DNA from: an uncultured Sphaerochaeta sp.
Lineage (GTDB): Bacteria; Spirochaetota; Spirochaetia; Sphaerochaetales; Sphaerochaetaceae
Reading direction: 5' to 3'
Assembly: GCF_963667405.1 (NCBI RefSeq)
Contig: NZ_OY763408.1
Coordinates: forward strand, 1,325,757 to 1,389,756
DNA length: 64,000 bases
The translations under genes and the position numbers were made by a program. Position 1 is the first letter of the stretch, and each line of letters opens with the position of its first letter. Positions 27,863 through 36,308 of this stretch are shown here, one piece after another. The notes under the pieces are model-generated. The model had not been told where the DNA came from, made no database searches, and saw only the letters and a list, made by a program, of their open reading frames with translations.

Positions 27863-28321
27863 ATGAAAACACGACACAAAGCACGAGAATTGGCAGTACA
27901 GACCCTCTACGCTCTTGATTTCAACAAGGAGCTCGATGGTACGCATATCCCAGATATTTTCAGCGGGACCACCGAGGCTGAATATGCTGAATTGGAAGAT
28001 GAGGTTAAGGTCTATGGTATGTACCTGGTGAAAGGTACACTGGAGAACTTGGAACAGGTCAACGAGTTGATCAGCAGATTCTCCCTCAACAGACCCTTGG
28101 AACGCATCGACCTGGTGGACAGGAATATCCTTCGCATGAGTGTGTTCTGCCTGCTCTATGGGGATATCCATCCTCATATCGTCATTGATGAGGCTGTGAA
28201 GCTCAGTCAGGATTTCTCCACCGAAGTGAACTACAAGTTCATCAACGGAATTCTTGATACCATGCAGAAGCAGCTCTTTCCGGTACAGGAGTCTGCAAAG
28301 CATGATACGTCTGAAGACTGA
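27863..28321 (+). CDS. nusB: Transcription antitermination factor NusB
   Basis: A 152-residue helical RNA-binding protein for rRNA antitermination. It begins KTRHKARELAVQTLYALDF, the typical arginine-rich helix, and ends with LRMSVFCLLYGDIHPHIVIDEAVKLSQDFSTEVNYKFINGILD, the strongest family block. The ATG comes one base after the foldase stop. Its last 20 bases overlap map. Confidence 0.94.
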   Translation: MKTRHKARELAVQTLYALDFNKELDGTHIPDIFSGTTEAEYAELEDEVKVYGMYLVKGTLENLEQVNELISRFSLNRPLERIDLVDRNILRMSVFCLLYGDIHPHIVIDEAVKLSQDFSTEVNYKFINGILDTMQKQLFPVQESAKHDTSED

Positions 28322-29060
28322 AGAACAAATCAAACACATCCGTGAGGCCTGTCATTTGACTGCCCGTCTCATGGATGAACTCTCAAGGTATATCGAAGTG
28401 GGAATGTCCACGTTGGATATCGATCAGTATTGTTATCAGTTCATCATCAAAAACAAGGGTGTTCCCGCATTCCTTCACTATGAAGGATTCCCTGCCACTG
28501 CCTGTATTTCGGTGAATGAGGAAGTCATTCATGGAATTCCGTCTTCCAAGCGCATCATTGCTGAAGGTGATTTGGTTGATGTTGATCTTGGGATAAACCT
28601 GAACGGACATTTTTCTGATATGGCCCGTACCTTCATCATCGGCAAGACCAAGGATGAGTATCGCAAGCTGTGTGAAGTAACCGAACAATCACTGAAGCTT
28701 GCAATTGAGGCAGCACAGGCAAAGGGCGCAAGGATACAGGATATCAGCGCTGCGGTCTACAAGCATGCTTCGAAGCATGGATACGGTGTCGTTCGTGACT
28801 ATTGCGGACATGGGGTAGGGCTTGCAGTACATGAGGAGCCGGAGATTCCCAATTACACCAGTTCCTATCTTCCCAATCCCAGGCTGAGGGAAGGCATGGT
28901 GCTCGCCATCGAGCCGATGATCAATCTGGGAACCCACAAAGTGAAGGTGCTTGCCAACGATTGGACGGTTGTTACCATGGACGGGTTGCCATCGGCTCAT
29001 TTTGAGGATACTGTTGCCTGTACCAAGAATGGTTTGGAAGTTTTGACCGTACTCGATTGA
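28302..29060 (+). CDS. map: Methionine aminopeptidase, type I
   Basis: A 252-residue metallo-enzyme that removes the start methionine from new proteins. Metal ligands are recognisable: two Asp in DVDLGINLNGHFSDMARTF, His in GHGVGLAVHEEP, and Glu in AIEPM and HFEDTVA. It has no N-terminal zinc extension. The ATG at 28302 lies inside the nusB end, with AGGAG 10 bases before. Confidence 0.95.
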   Translation: MIRLKTEEQIKHIREACHLTARLMDELSRYIEVGMSTLDIDQYCYQFIIKNKGVPAFLHYEGFPATACISVNEEVIHGIPSSKRIIAEGDLVDVDLGINLNGHFSDMARTFIIGKTKDEYRKLCEVTEQSLKLAIEAAQAKGARIQDISAAVYKHASKHGYGVVRDYCGHGVGLAVHEEPEIPNYTSSYLPNPRLREGMVLAIEPMINLGTHKVKVLANDWTVVTMDGLPSAHFEDTVACTKNGLEVLTVLD

Positions 29061-29073
29061 TAGGGGAGACTGT

Positions 29074-29697
29074 ATGGTGGTTAAGGAATTCATAAGTTGT
29101 GACTCAATCCGGGACAGTGCCCTTAAGCTAGCACATCACATGTACAAGGAAGATCACTTTGTACCGGATATCATTTATGCATCCCTTCGTGGTGGGGCCT
29201 ATATGGCCAATGTGTTCAGTGAATATTACAAGATGGTAAGAATCCGTGAGCAGGGCAGGCCTGTGTTCTATGCAGCCGTTGTAGCTCGTTCCTATGGTTT
29301 CCTGAGAAGCCAGACCAATGTCATGGTTGATGGCTGGACCTATTCGCCGGAGCATCTGAGAACCGGGGATAAGATTCTGTTGGTTGATGACATATTCGAT
29401 ACAGGCAAGACCGTGAATGCTCTGGCCAATATCATCATGACCAAGGGTATTCCCCGTGAGGATCTGAAGATTGCTGTCTATGACTACAAGGTGCCTCTCT
29501 ACAAGAAAGAGGAGCCGCTTCCGATACAACCCGACTACTACTGCCGCAAGCACGTTCTCAACAGTCCTGAGGACGAACGGTGGATCCATTACAACTGCCA
29601 TGAGTTCCTGGGTCTCAGCTCCCAGGAGATTGACGAGCAGTTCACTGATGAGGAAGTACGGGATATCCTGCACGAAGTACGTGGGGATAATCAGTAA
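29074..29697 (+). CDS. Phosphoribosyltransferase (hypoxanthine/guanine type)
   Basis: A 207-residue type I phosphoribosyltransferase. The PRPP site ILLVDDIFDTGKT is clear, with IYASLRGGAYMANVFSEYY as the first loop. A C-terminal DEQFTDEEVRDIL tail follows. The likely job is purine or xanthine salvage, but the exact base cannot be read from the sequence. GGGGAG precedes the ATG. It is the last gene of the rightward run and faces the leftward lipoprotein gene, with a shared hairpin between. Confidence 0.85.
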   Translation: MVVKEFISCDSIRDSALKLAHHMYKEDHFVPDIIYASLRGGAYMANVFSEYYKMVRIREQGRPVFYAAVVARSYGFLRSQTNVMVDGWTYSPEHLRTGDKILLVDDIFDTGKTVNALANIIMTKGIPREDLKIAVYDYKVPLYKKEEPLPIQPDYYCRKHVLNSPEDERWIHYNCHEFLGLSSQEIDEQFTDEEVRDILHEVRGDNQ

Positions 29698-29731
29698 GAA
29701 CCAACGTAGGTAACTAGAGAAACCAAGTATA

Positions 29732-29768
29732 AGGCCCTGCAAGCGAGAAGCTGCAGGGCCTGAATTAT
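29732..29768. terminator. Shared hairpin between convergent genes
   Basis: AGGCCCTGCA (29732-29741) and TGCAGGGCCT (29752-29761) form a 10-base stem. Tails on both strands are only moderately T-rich, so it can serve either direction. Confidence 0.55.
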
Positions 29769-29781
29769 TGTGAGTAGGCTA

Positions 29782-30939
29782 TTAGAAGAGATCGAAGTTA
29801 TACTCCTCAGATTTTGTACTGGAACCATTGGCGATTGAGTTGATGTTTGCAAAAGCATGATTAATCTCGATTTTGAATAATCCATTATCGTTAGTTGCCA
29901 CCAAAACATAATCAGCTCCGCCAGCAGTATCAATACGAAGTGCACTGACTATGTCTGCATTGGCAAGGTATTCTGCATAGCCTTCATCAATGCTTGCTGT
30001 GGTGACGTTGCTGGTTGTCGAATCTTTCGGGAAGCTATATACATACAAATCTTCATTTTTCAAATTGGTCTTTGAGATCAGATGAGTCGTTGCCCCATCA
30101 GTAACCCCATAGAAGAATGCATGTTTGGCGTAATTTTTTGACCCATCATACATTGAGGTCATTGCTGCAGAACCGTTGGGTCCTCCATACAATTGCCCAT
30201 CAGCAGTAAGAAGATATAGTTTTGTACCAACAACAAATATAGCAGCAAGACGTTCAGAATTCAAACCTGTAAGCTGTACCAATGGTGTTCCATCATAGTA
30301 ATAGTGTACATAATTCCCATCTATATCGACAAATGAAATTACGATAGGGTCTGACGTAGAAATTGACTTATCCTCTCTTCCAGTCAATTGAAGAACAGAA
30401 TCAAGACCATATCCATCCATAACAGGAAAAACCAATGGGGAAGTATTATCATACTTCGTCAAAACAAATTGTGTCTTGGTTGAATCAGACGTTGCATCAC
30501 CTTTGAGCATGACCATCCCATTTGCATAGAGATTCTTTAGCACAAATCTATCATTGGTTGTAACGATAGCAGCATTTGTATGAGAATATGTTGAATTGTT
30601 TGTTCCCTTCACTTCGTTTGAATCATTCGTGATATAAAGAACCGTGTCAGAACCTGCATAATGAGCAGCTTGGATAATTTCTCCAGCTACACTTGCCTTC
30701 ATCTGGGTCCTTGTACTCAAGTCAGTTTTGTAAATACCTTCGTTGGTCCGGTAATACAGCGTTTTGGTTCCTGTGGTCTCCAATCCAAGTAGCTGCCTAT
30801 ACACAATCCCAATGGGAGCCTGTGAATCTGCAATCTGCCTGAAGAGTCCTGCCGAAGCATCAGCATTACAGGCTGAGAGAAGAGCAAGAAGGAGCAGCAG
30901 TACTGCCAGGGATAGGGTGATATGTTTCTTCGTTTTCAT
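29782..30939 (-). CDS. Lipoprotein of unknown function
   Basis: A 385-residue protein with a lipoprotein signal (MKTKKHITLSLAVLLLLLAL, lipobox LLSAC with Cys at 24). The mature part is rich in short beta-strand repeats of the kind GTKLYLLTADGQLYGGPNG and YVLVATNDNGLFKIE, suggesting a propeller-like fold; no family is recognised. The leader AGGAGAG lies 7 bases before the ATG and within the end of the upstream barrel gene, so both are one operon. Its DNA is more AT-rich than the housekeeping genes around it, which may mean transfer or fast change. Surface exposure is not proven. Confidence 0.65.
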   Translation of the reverse strand: MKTKKHITLSLAVLLLLLALLSACNADASAGLFRQIADSQAPIGIVYRQLLGLETTGTKTLYYRTNEGIYKTDLSTRTQMKASVAGEIIQAAHYAGSDTVLYITNDSNEVKGTNNSTYSHTNAAIVTTNDRFVLKNLYANGMVMLKGDATSDSTKTQFVLTKYDNTSPLVFPVMDGYGLDSVLQLTGREDKSISTSDPIVISFVDIDGNYVHYYYDGTPLVQLTGLNSERLAAIFVVGTKLYLLTADGQLYGGPNGSAAMTSMYDGSKNYAKHAFFYGVTDGATTHLISKTNLKNEDLYVYSFPKDSTTSNVTTASIDEGYAEYLANADIVSALRIDTAGGADYVLVATNDNGLFKIEINHAFANINSIANGSSTKSEEYNFDLF

Positions 30940-30950
30940 GCATTGCTCTC

Positions 30951-31541
30951 CTATTGTCTGTAGGTAATGGATAGGGTGACAGGAATGAGGCCCGCAACGG
31001 CATTGTCCTGTTTCAGTTCATCAATGTAGTTGAACTCAGGAATGAGCCACAAACCCGTATTCAAACCAAAGCCCCAATTCTTGCCCGGGTACCAGGTCAC
31101 CCCGATCTGCATGTTGGCATACAAGGTCATCAATGCAGCATCGTTGTATTTGATGTAGGCACCGCCAAGCCCGAACGAGATGGGAATATCATACTGGCCT
31201 TGGACAGGAAGATAACTGTACTTAGCAAAGAAGGGTACTGCGGTGAACAGCTCTTCGTCTGCAGCGAAATTGAAGTCATATCCAATTTCACCACCAATGG
31301 CTGTTCTCTGGGTATTGAACACCTGGAAGCTTATGGCACCATACCCACCGACTTTCATACCGGTATTATCCTCTCCAACACCAGTAATGAACTCCTGGTC
31401 ATTGAAAAAATAGGTAAAACTCGGGACTGTTGTGCCTACCGTAAAGGAGAACATCTGGCTCCCCTTATCATAATATGGGGCTGAAAAGAGCGAAGGGATG
31501 ACAAGCAAAAGAACAGTGCCTAGCAAAAGAAACTTTTTCAT
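30951..31541 (-). CDS. Predicted outer-membrane beta-barrel protein
   Basis: A 196-residue exported protein: signal peptide MKKFLLLGTVLLLVIPSLFS (1-20) then alternating strands with aromatic and small residues, such as GGYGAISFQVF, ISFGLGGAYIKY and FGLNTGLWLIPEFNYI, ending in TLSITYRQ. The pattern fits a small 8-stranded barrel like OmpW or spirochaete Tro-type surface proteins, but I cannot name the family. The ATG at 31541 (MKKFLLL) is preferred to an upstream ATA-rich extension. It is followed after 11 bases by the lipoprotein gene. Confidence 0.65.
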   Translation of the reverse strand: MKKFLLLGTVLLLVIPSLFSAPYYDKGSQMFSFTVGTTVPSFTYFFNDQEFITGVGEDNTGMKVGGYGAISFQVFNTQRTAIGGEIGYDFNFAADEELFTAVPFFAKYSYLPVQGQYDIPISFGLGGAYIKYNDAALMTLYANMQIGVTWYPGKNWGFGLNTGLWLIPEFNYIDELKQDNAVAGLIPVTLSITYRQ

Positions 31542-31589
31542 TCGGTACCTCAGTATATGAAGAGAGAACAACCGCCATGGTGTGCCGTT

Positions 31590-31617
31590 ACAGTAGGATT
31601 GGTATACCTATACCAAA
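31590..31617 (-). promoter_or_regulatory. Promoter with overlapping inverted repeat for the barrel/lipoprotein pair
   Basis: On the minus strand TTTGGT (31617-31612) and TACTGT (31595-31590) are 16 bases apart. The perfect inverted repeat TTGGTATA-CC-TATACCAA (31599-31616) lies across the -35 and spacer, the usual place for a repressor site. Confidence 0.45.
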
Positions 31618-31633
31618 ATGGCAAGATTGCATA

Positions 31634-31703
31634 CCTAAAACAAGTATAGTGAGAGTACCCATGAAAGGCAAACCATGGAAACCAGTTTGTTGCCTAAAAC
31701 AAG
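31634..31703. repeat. Direct repeat CCTAAAACAAG (two copies)
   Basis: Identical 11-base copies lie at 31634-31644 and 31693-31703, 59 bases apart, in the region between the divergent barrel gene and folD. Confidence 0.4.
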
Positions 31704-31719
31704 CTTTTTAGGGTACTGT
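31690..31719 (+). promoter_or_regulatory. folD: Probable promoter of folD
   Basis: TTGCCT (31690-31695) and TACTGT (31714-31719), spacer 18, lead to a start some 22 bases before the ATG. The -35 overlaps the second CCTAAAACAAG copy. Confidence 0.4.
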
Positions 31720-31741
31720 ACACAGAGATGAGGAGTTTTCC

Positions 31742-32626
31742 ATGCAAGTACTGACAGGAAAGGAAGTGGCGGATGGCGTACACAGCCAACTTGCTGCATC
31801 ATGCACAGAATTTGTGAAGAAGTATGGATATGCACCAACCTTGGCTGTCATCCTGGTAGGCAACGATCCCGCAAGCGAGAGCTATGTTGCGGGCAAGAAA
31901 AAAGCCTGTCTGGAACTTGGCTACGGTCATAAGGACTATCACCTTCCTGCCGAAACCAGTCAAGAAGCATTGGTCTCCTTGGTTGACTCGCTCAATGCAG
32001 ATCCCATGGTACATGGAATTCTCGTTCAGATGCCACTTCCATCACATCTTGATGGGGATGCCGTCATCCAAGCCATATCCGTTGAAAAAGATGTGGATGG
32101 ATTTCATCCCCAGAGTGTCGGCAACCTTCTGATCGGGCATCCCGGCTTTGTCAGCTGCACCCCCCAGGGAGTGATGGAAATGCTCGATTATTATCAGGTT
32201 GAGACTGCTGGCAAGCATGTGGTCATTCTGGGAAGAAGCAATATCGTCGGCAAACCCATGGCAAGTCTCCTGATCCAGAAAGGTCGTGATGCAACCGTAA
32301 CCGTCTGCCATTCCAGAACAGCAAACCTCTCTGGTATCACGCGCCAGGCAGATATCCTCATCGCGGCCATTGGAAAGCCTCTCTTCGTCACCTCCGACAT
32401 GGTCAAAGAGGGTTGTATTGTCATAGATGTCGGAATCAATCGTGTGCAGGACCCCAGTCGGAAACGTGGCTACCGGCTGGTAGGGGATGTCGACTATGAA
32501 CAGGTCGCCCCGCTTTGCAAGGCCATCACTCCGGTTCCCGGTGGGGTCGGAGTCATGACCATAGCCATGCTTATGAAAAACACTATGCAAGCTGCATTGC
32601 AGCTTGCATCCAAGGACTTTCAATGA
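31742..32626 (+). CDS. folD: Methylenetetrahydrofolate dehydrogenase/cyclohydrolase FolD
   Basis: A 294-residue bifunctional folate enzyme. It interconverts methylene-, methenyl- and formyl-tetrahydrofolate with NADP. Motifs are YVAGKKKAC (catalytic lysine region), HGILVQMPLP, DVDGFHP, the Rossmann GRSNIVGKPMA and TPVPGGVGVMTIAML. GAGGAG precedes the ATG. Its stop overlaps miaB by 4 bases. Confidence 0.95.
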   Translation: MQVLTGKEVADGVHSQLAASCTEFVKKYGYAPTLAVILVGNDPASESYVAGKKKACLELGYGHKDYHLPAETSQEALVSLVDSLNADPMVHGILVQMPLPSHLDGDAVIQAISVEKDVDGFHPQSVGNLLIGHPGFVSCTPQGVMEMLDYYQVETAGKHVVILGRSNIVGKPMASLLIQKGRDATVTVCHSRTANLSGITRQADILIAAIGKPLFVTSDMVKEGCIVIDVGINRVQDPSRKRGYRLVGDVDYEQVAPLCKAITPVPGGVGVMTIAMLMKNTMQAALQLASKDFQ

Positions 32627-33930
32627 TTCACACGTACTGGCTGGAAACCTATGGATGCCAGATGAACGTTGCCGAAAGCAACGCACTGGAACTTCAGCTG
32701 AAGGGAGCAGGGTTGGTTCCTGCGACCCAAGCCGACCAAGCGGATTGTGCCATTCTCAACACGTGCACCGTTCGCAAGAGTGCAGATAATCGCATCTGGG
32801 GAAGACTGGGATACTTTGCGCATATCAAAACCCAGCGCAAACTCACCCTCATCGTTACCGGATGTATGGCTGAACGTTTGCAGGAAGATCTCAAGGATGA
32901 AGCTCCCCAGGTCGATTACGTCATCGGAACAAACGACAAGCAGCGCATCGTCAACATTCTTACCAGCGTAGACGGTAAAATGGACGAGCACTCCCAATCC
33001 TACTCCTTTGGCTCTTCATATTATCAGGAAGGGGAGTTCAGCTCGTACATCCCCATCATGAATGGATGCAACAATTTTTGCTCCTACTGCATAGTTCCCT
33101 ATGTTCGGGGAAGGGAAGTTTCGCGTCCTCTTGATGATATTCTTAAGGAAATGGCCTTCCTTGACTCCAAGGGTGTGAAGGAAGTGACACTGCTCGGGCA
33201 GAATGTGAACAGTTACCACTATGAGCATGAGCAAAGCATCATCAACTTCCCGAAACTCCTCAAGCATCTGTGTGCCCTTCCCTTGTCTTCCATTCGATGG
33301 ATCCGCTTTGAAAGTCCTCATCCGAAGGATTTCACGCATGAGCTGATCCAAGTGATAGCAGAAGAGGAGAAGATTGCCCGTCATCTCCATATTCCCCTGC
33401 AAAGCGGATCATCAAGGATTCTCGCCCTGATGAACCGCAAATACACCAAAGAGCAGTTCATCAGGCTCATAGATGATTTGCGGGAAGCGATTCCTTCCGT
33501 AACCTTCTCAACCGATGTCATGGTGGGCTTTCCATCCGAGACCGAGGAAGAGTATCAGGAAACATTGGCTGTACTTGGTCACATGCGTTGCCTAGAGGCG
33601 TTCATGTACTACTACAATCCTCGCGAGGGGACGAGGTCTGTGGATATGCAGGAACAGATAGGGGAAGAAGAGAAGGGCAGACGGTTGCAAGCATTGATTG
33701 AATTCCAGCACGCAATTTTTGCAGAGGAAAAACTCAAGCGCAGCAACTCCAGAGTTGAAGTCCTGGTTACCCAAGTCTCCAAACATGACAAGGAAAGCAT
33801 GCTCGGGAAGACCGAGCACAACGAAATGGTTGTCTTCCCTTCTCATGATGCAAAAGGTTCCTTGGTGCACGTTCAGCTCACCGGACTTTCGGGTAACACC
33901 TATACGGCACAAAAGGTGGGGGAGAACTGA
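32623..33930 (+). CDS. miaB: tRNA-2-methylthio-N6-dimethylallyladenosine synthase MiaB
   Basis: A 435-residue radical-SAM methylthiotransferase that modifies A37 of tRNAs reading U-starting codons. It carries the N-terminal cluster cysteines in YGCQMN, LNTCTVRKSADNR and VTGCMAERL. The radical-SAM triad CNNFCSYC is in the middle, and a TRAM RNA-binding domain ends the protein (about 370-435). The start is the ATG overlapping the folD stop, matching the MIHTYWLETYGCQ family start. The sirtuin gene follows after 2 bases. Confidence 0.95.
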   Translation: MIHTYWLETYGCQMNVAESNALELQLKGAGLVPATQADQADCAILNTCTVRKSADNRIWGRLGYFAHIKTQRKLTLIVTGCMAERLQEDLKDEAPQVDYVIGTNDKQRIVNILTSVDGKMDEHSQSYSFGSSYYQEGEFSSYIPIMNGCNNFCSYCIVPYVRGREVSRPLDDILKEMAFLDSKGVKEVTLLGQNVNSYHYEHEQSIINFPKLLKHLCALPLSSIRWIRFESPHPKDFTHELIQVIAEEEKIARHLHIPLQSGSSRILALMNRKYTKEQFIRLIDDLREAIPSVTFSTDVMVGFPSETEEEYQETLAVLGHMRCLEAFMYYYNPREGTRSVDMQEQIGEEEKGRRLQALIEFQHAIFAEEKLKRSNSRVEVLVTQVSKHDKESMLGKTEHNEMVVFPSHDAKGSLVHVQLTGLSGNTYTAQKVGEN

Positions 33931-33932
33931 GC

Positions 33933-34733
33933 ATGGTGGAAAAACAAGCTGTCTTTGCCAAGAAGTTCTCTGTCCTTGAGGCAATGATCAAGGGGGCAAG
34001 GTCAGCTGTTGTTCTCACGGGTGCCGGTATCTCAACGCTTTCGGGCATACCCGATTTCCGCAGCAGCAAAGGGCTCTACTCAGAAAAGTGGGGAAACCTT
34101 GCTGTTGAGGAGATACTCTCGCTCTCCTTCTTTTCAAAACATCCTGAAGTGTTCTATGCATGGGCACGTGACGTCTGGTATGGATTGGAACACTACCAAC
34201 CCAACATAGTGCACCAAGCTCTCTCTAGTATGGAGGAGAAAGGCTATTTGGAAGGCCTTTTCACCCAGAACATTGACATGCTCCACAGCAAAGCAGGAAG
34301 CAAGAGATGCTATGAGGTGCATGGTAGTGCAAAGCACCACCACTGCACCCATTGCAATGCCTATTACAGCTATGAGCAGATAGCCCCGATCGTACGCTCG
34401 GGAGAGGTGCCCCTCTGTACACAGTGCAACTCGGTGATAAAGCCCGACATCGTTTTCTATGGTGAGAACCTTGACTCCATGATTCTGTTCCGCGCCTATG
34501 AGATGTTCAGCCACACCGATCTCTGTCTGGTGCTAGGCTCCTCATTGGTTGTGCAGCCCGCAGCATCATTCCCGTCCCATGCCTTGCAACATGGAGCTCC
34601 TCTTGTCGTGGTGAATGCCCAGAAAACCGGCTACGACAATGCTGCCACCCTGCATTTCTCTGACCTGAACCAGTTCGGTGAAGCGCTGGCTTCCCATCTT
34701 GCAACGCTTGAGGTGAGAAAGCGTCTGGTTTGA
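33933..34733 (+). CDS. NAD-dependent protein deacylase (sirtuin)
   Basis: A 266-residue Sir2-family enzyme. It shows GAGISTLSGIPDFRS for NAD, FTQNIDMLH, EVHGSAKHHHC with the catalytic histidine, and a zinc site of two CxxC pairs (CTHC and CTQC). LGSSLVVQPAA closes the Rossmann fold. It would remove acetyl or longer acyl groups from lysines using NAD. It lies 2 bases after miaB. No classic CobB Tyr-Arg pair for succinyl groups is seen where expected, so acetyl-lysine is the safer guess. Confidence 0.88.
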   Translation: MVEKQAVFAKKFSVLEAMIKGARSAVVLTGAGISTLSGIPDFRSSKGLYSEKWGNLAVEEILSLSFFSKHPEVFYAWARDVWYGLEHYQPNIVHQALSSMEEKGYLEGLFTQNIDMLHSKAGSKRCYEVHGSAKHHHCTHCNAYYSYEQIAPIVRSGEVPLCTQCNSVIKPDIVFYGENLDSMILFRAYEMFSHTDLCLVLGSSLVVQPAASFPSHALQHGAPLVVVNAQKTGYDNAATLHFSDLNQFGEALASHLATLEVRKRLV

Positions 34734-34757
34734 CTTTCGCTTACCGGTATTTGGCCG

Positions 34758-34763
34758 TACAAT
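34758..34763 (+). promoter_or_regulatory. -10 element placed for a leaderless two-component operon
   Basis: TACAAT at 34758-34763 ends 6 bases before the ATG at 34770, where transcription would begin. No ribosome site precedes this ATG. A TTGACT at 34730-34735 is too far away (22 bases) to be a normal -35. Confidence 0.4.
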
Positions 34764-34769
34764 GTGCCT

Positions 34770-36308
34770 ATGAAGGTAGTAGTAGCGGACGATGAATCGA
34801 GAGTTTGTGCATTGATTTGCGCACTCATCGATTGGGAAGGGCTTGGCCTGGAATTGGTTGGAACAGCCTATGATGGTATCAGTGCCCTGCACTTGATCGA
34901 AGAAGAGAAACCGGATCTGGTTATTACGGATATCAGGATGCCTGGTCTCGACGGCCTGCAACTGATAGAACAGTCAAAACGTATAGATGCACATATACAA
35001 TTCATCATCATCAGTGGGCATAAGCAGTTCGATTACGCCCAGAGTGCTATAAAATTCGGGGTTGCAGAGTATTTGCTCAAACCCATCAAACAAACCGAAT
35101 TGCATCAAACGTTGCTGAGAATGCGTGAGAACCATATTCGACAAACCGAACAACAGCAACACTCACTCAATCTTGAAAAACAGGTCCAACAAGACCGAGA
35201 CCATCTGAGAATGACAGCCTTTTCTTCCTTCCTCGAAATGCAGGACCCCAGGATGCTCAGGCCTTGGCACATTGCCGAATCCTGTATGCTTGTTGGCATT
35301 GTCGGAGTACAAGGAAAAGAACGCATTCAGGTAGGACAATTGATCAGCAGCAAGCTGCAGGACATGATGAGCAAACTGCCATGCACACCCTGTATTCAGA
35401 TGTATAAAGGGGATATTTACCTGTTATGGATGTATCCTGCCCGACAAAACCCGCTCAGTGAGGCCTATATATCTCAAATCATGGATTTGCTCAAAATCCA
35501 AACACAGATTTTTGGGGATCTGCGCTGTACGCTTGCACTGGGTATTGAAGCTGCAGATCTGGAACAGTTGAAAGCTTCGTTGTTGTCAGCGAGGCAAGCT
35601 TTGGCGACCAGGTTGGTCAAGGGACACGGCTCGGTCTATCAGGCACAAAAAGTCTATGCACAACACAGTGCAGCCTATGTGCGTCAACTGGACGAATGCT
35701 TTGCCCAGGCTTGCGCTCAAACCAACAGTGAGACGTTGCAATGGTGTCCGCAGGTATTCTCAGAATTTGAGAAAAATCATGAACAACCCTATACCATTTT
35801 GGAAAGCCTTAGCACTGCTGCAAACCATGCCATAACATTTATCAGGGACCATGGAAATGATGATTTGGCTGCATTCGACATGGAATCCATAGAACAAGCC
35901 CAAAGCTTGGAGGAGGCAATACAGCAGTTCCATGCTGCTTTTTCCAAACTGCATGCATCATTCCTAGCCATGCAAGAGACAGCTATAGCAAAACCCATTC
36001 GCCTTGCATTGGAATATATCTCCACGCATTACCAGGATGAATTGCTGAGCCTTGAAAGCGTCAGTGGAATAGTCCAGCTGAACAGTTCCTACTTCAGTGC
36101 CTTGTTCAAGAAAAGCGTTGGCAAGGGTTTTGCCGACTACATCGTGGATTTGCGCATCAGAAGAGCCAAGGAATTATTGGTGGAAACAAATGTTTCAATA
36201 GCCAATATTGCCATGCAAATTGGCTATAGGGACCCCAAGCATTTTGCAAAACTCTTCAAAAAGTGCTGTCAGATAAAGCCCAATGAGTACAGGAAACTGT
36301 ATGGCTAA
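34770..36308 (+). CDS. YesN-type response regulator with AraC-family DNA-binding domain
   Basis: A 512-residue regulator. The receiver domain (1-120) has D7/D8, the phosphate acceptor D54 in VITDIRMPG, S82 and K104 (LLKPIK). A long middle region of about 270 residues follows. The C-terminal AraC pair of helix-turn-helix motifs covers about 405-510 (LSLESVSGIVQLNSSYFSALFKKSVGKGF and IANIAMQIGYRDPKHFAKLFKK). It should bind DNA when phosphorylated by the kinase encoded next, probably to turn on the rbs-type importer. The start could be ATG 34770 or GTG 34764. The stop overlaps the kinase start by 8 bases. Confidence 0.9.
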   Translation: MKVVVADDESRVCALICALIDWEGLGLELVGTAYDGISALHLIEEEKPDLVITDIRMPGLDGLQLIEQSKRIDAHIQFIIISGHKQFDYAQSAIKFGVAEYLLKPIKQTELHQTLLRMRENHIRQTEQQQHSLNLEKQVQQDRDHLRMTAFSSFLEMQDPRMLRPWHIAESCMLVGIVGVQGKERIQVGQLISSKLQDMMSKLPCTPCIQMYKGDIYLLWMYPARQNPLSEAYISQIMDLLKIQTQIFGDLRCTLALGIEAADLEQLKASLLSARQALATRLVKGHGSVYQAQKVYAQHSAAYVRQLDECFAQACAQTNSETLQWCPQVFSEFEKNHEQPYTILESLSTAANHAITFIRDHGNDDLAAFDMESIEQAQSLEEAIQQFHAAFSKLHASFLAMQETAIAKPIRLALEYISTHYQDELLSLESVSGIVQLNSSYFSALFKKSVGKGFADYIVDLRIRRAKELLVETNVSIANIAMQIGYRDPKHFAKLFKKCCQIKPNEYRKLYG

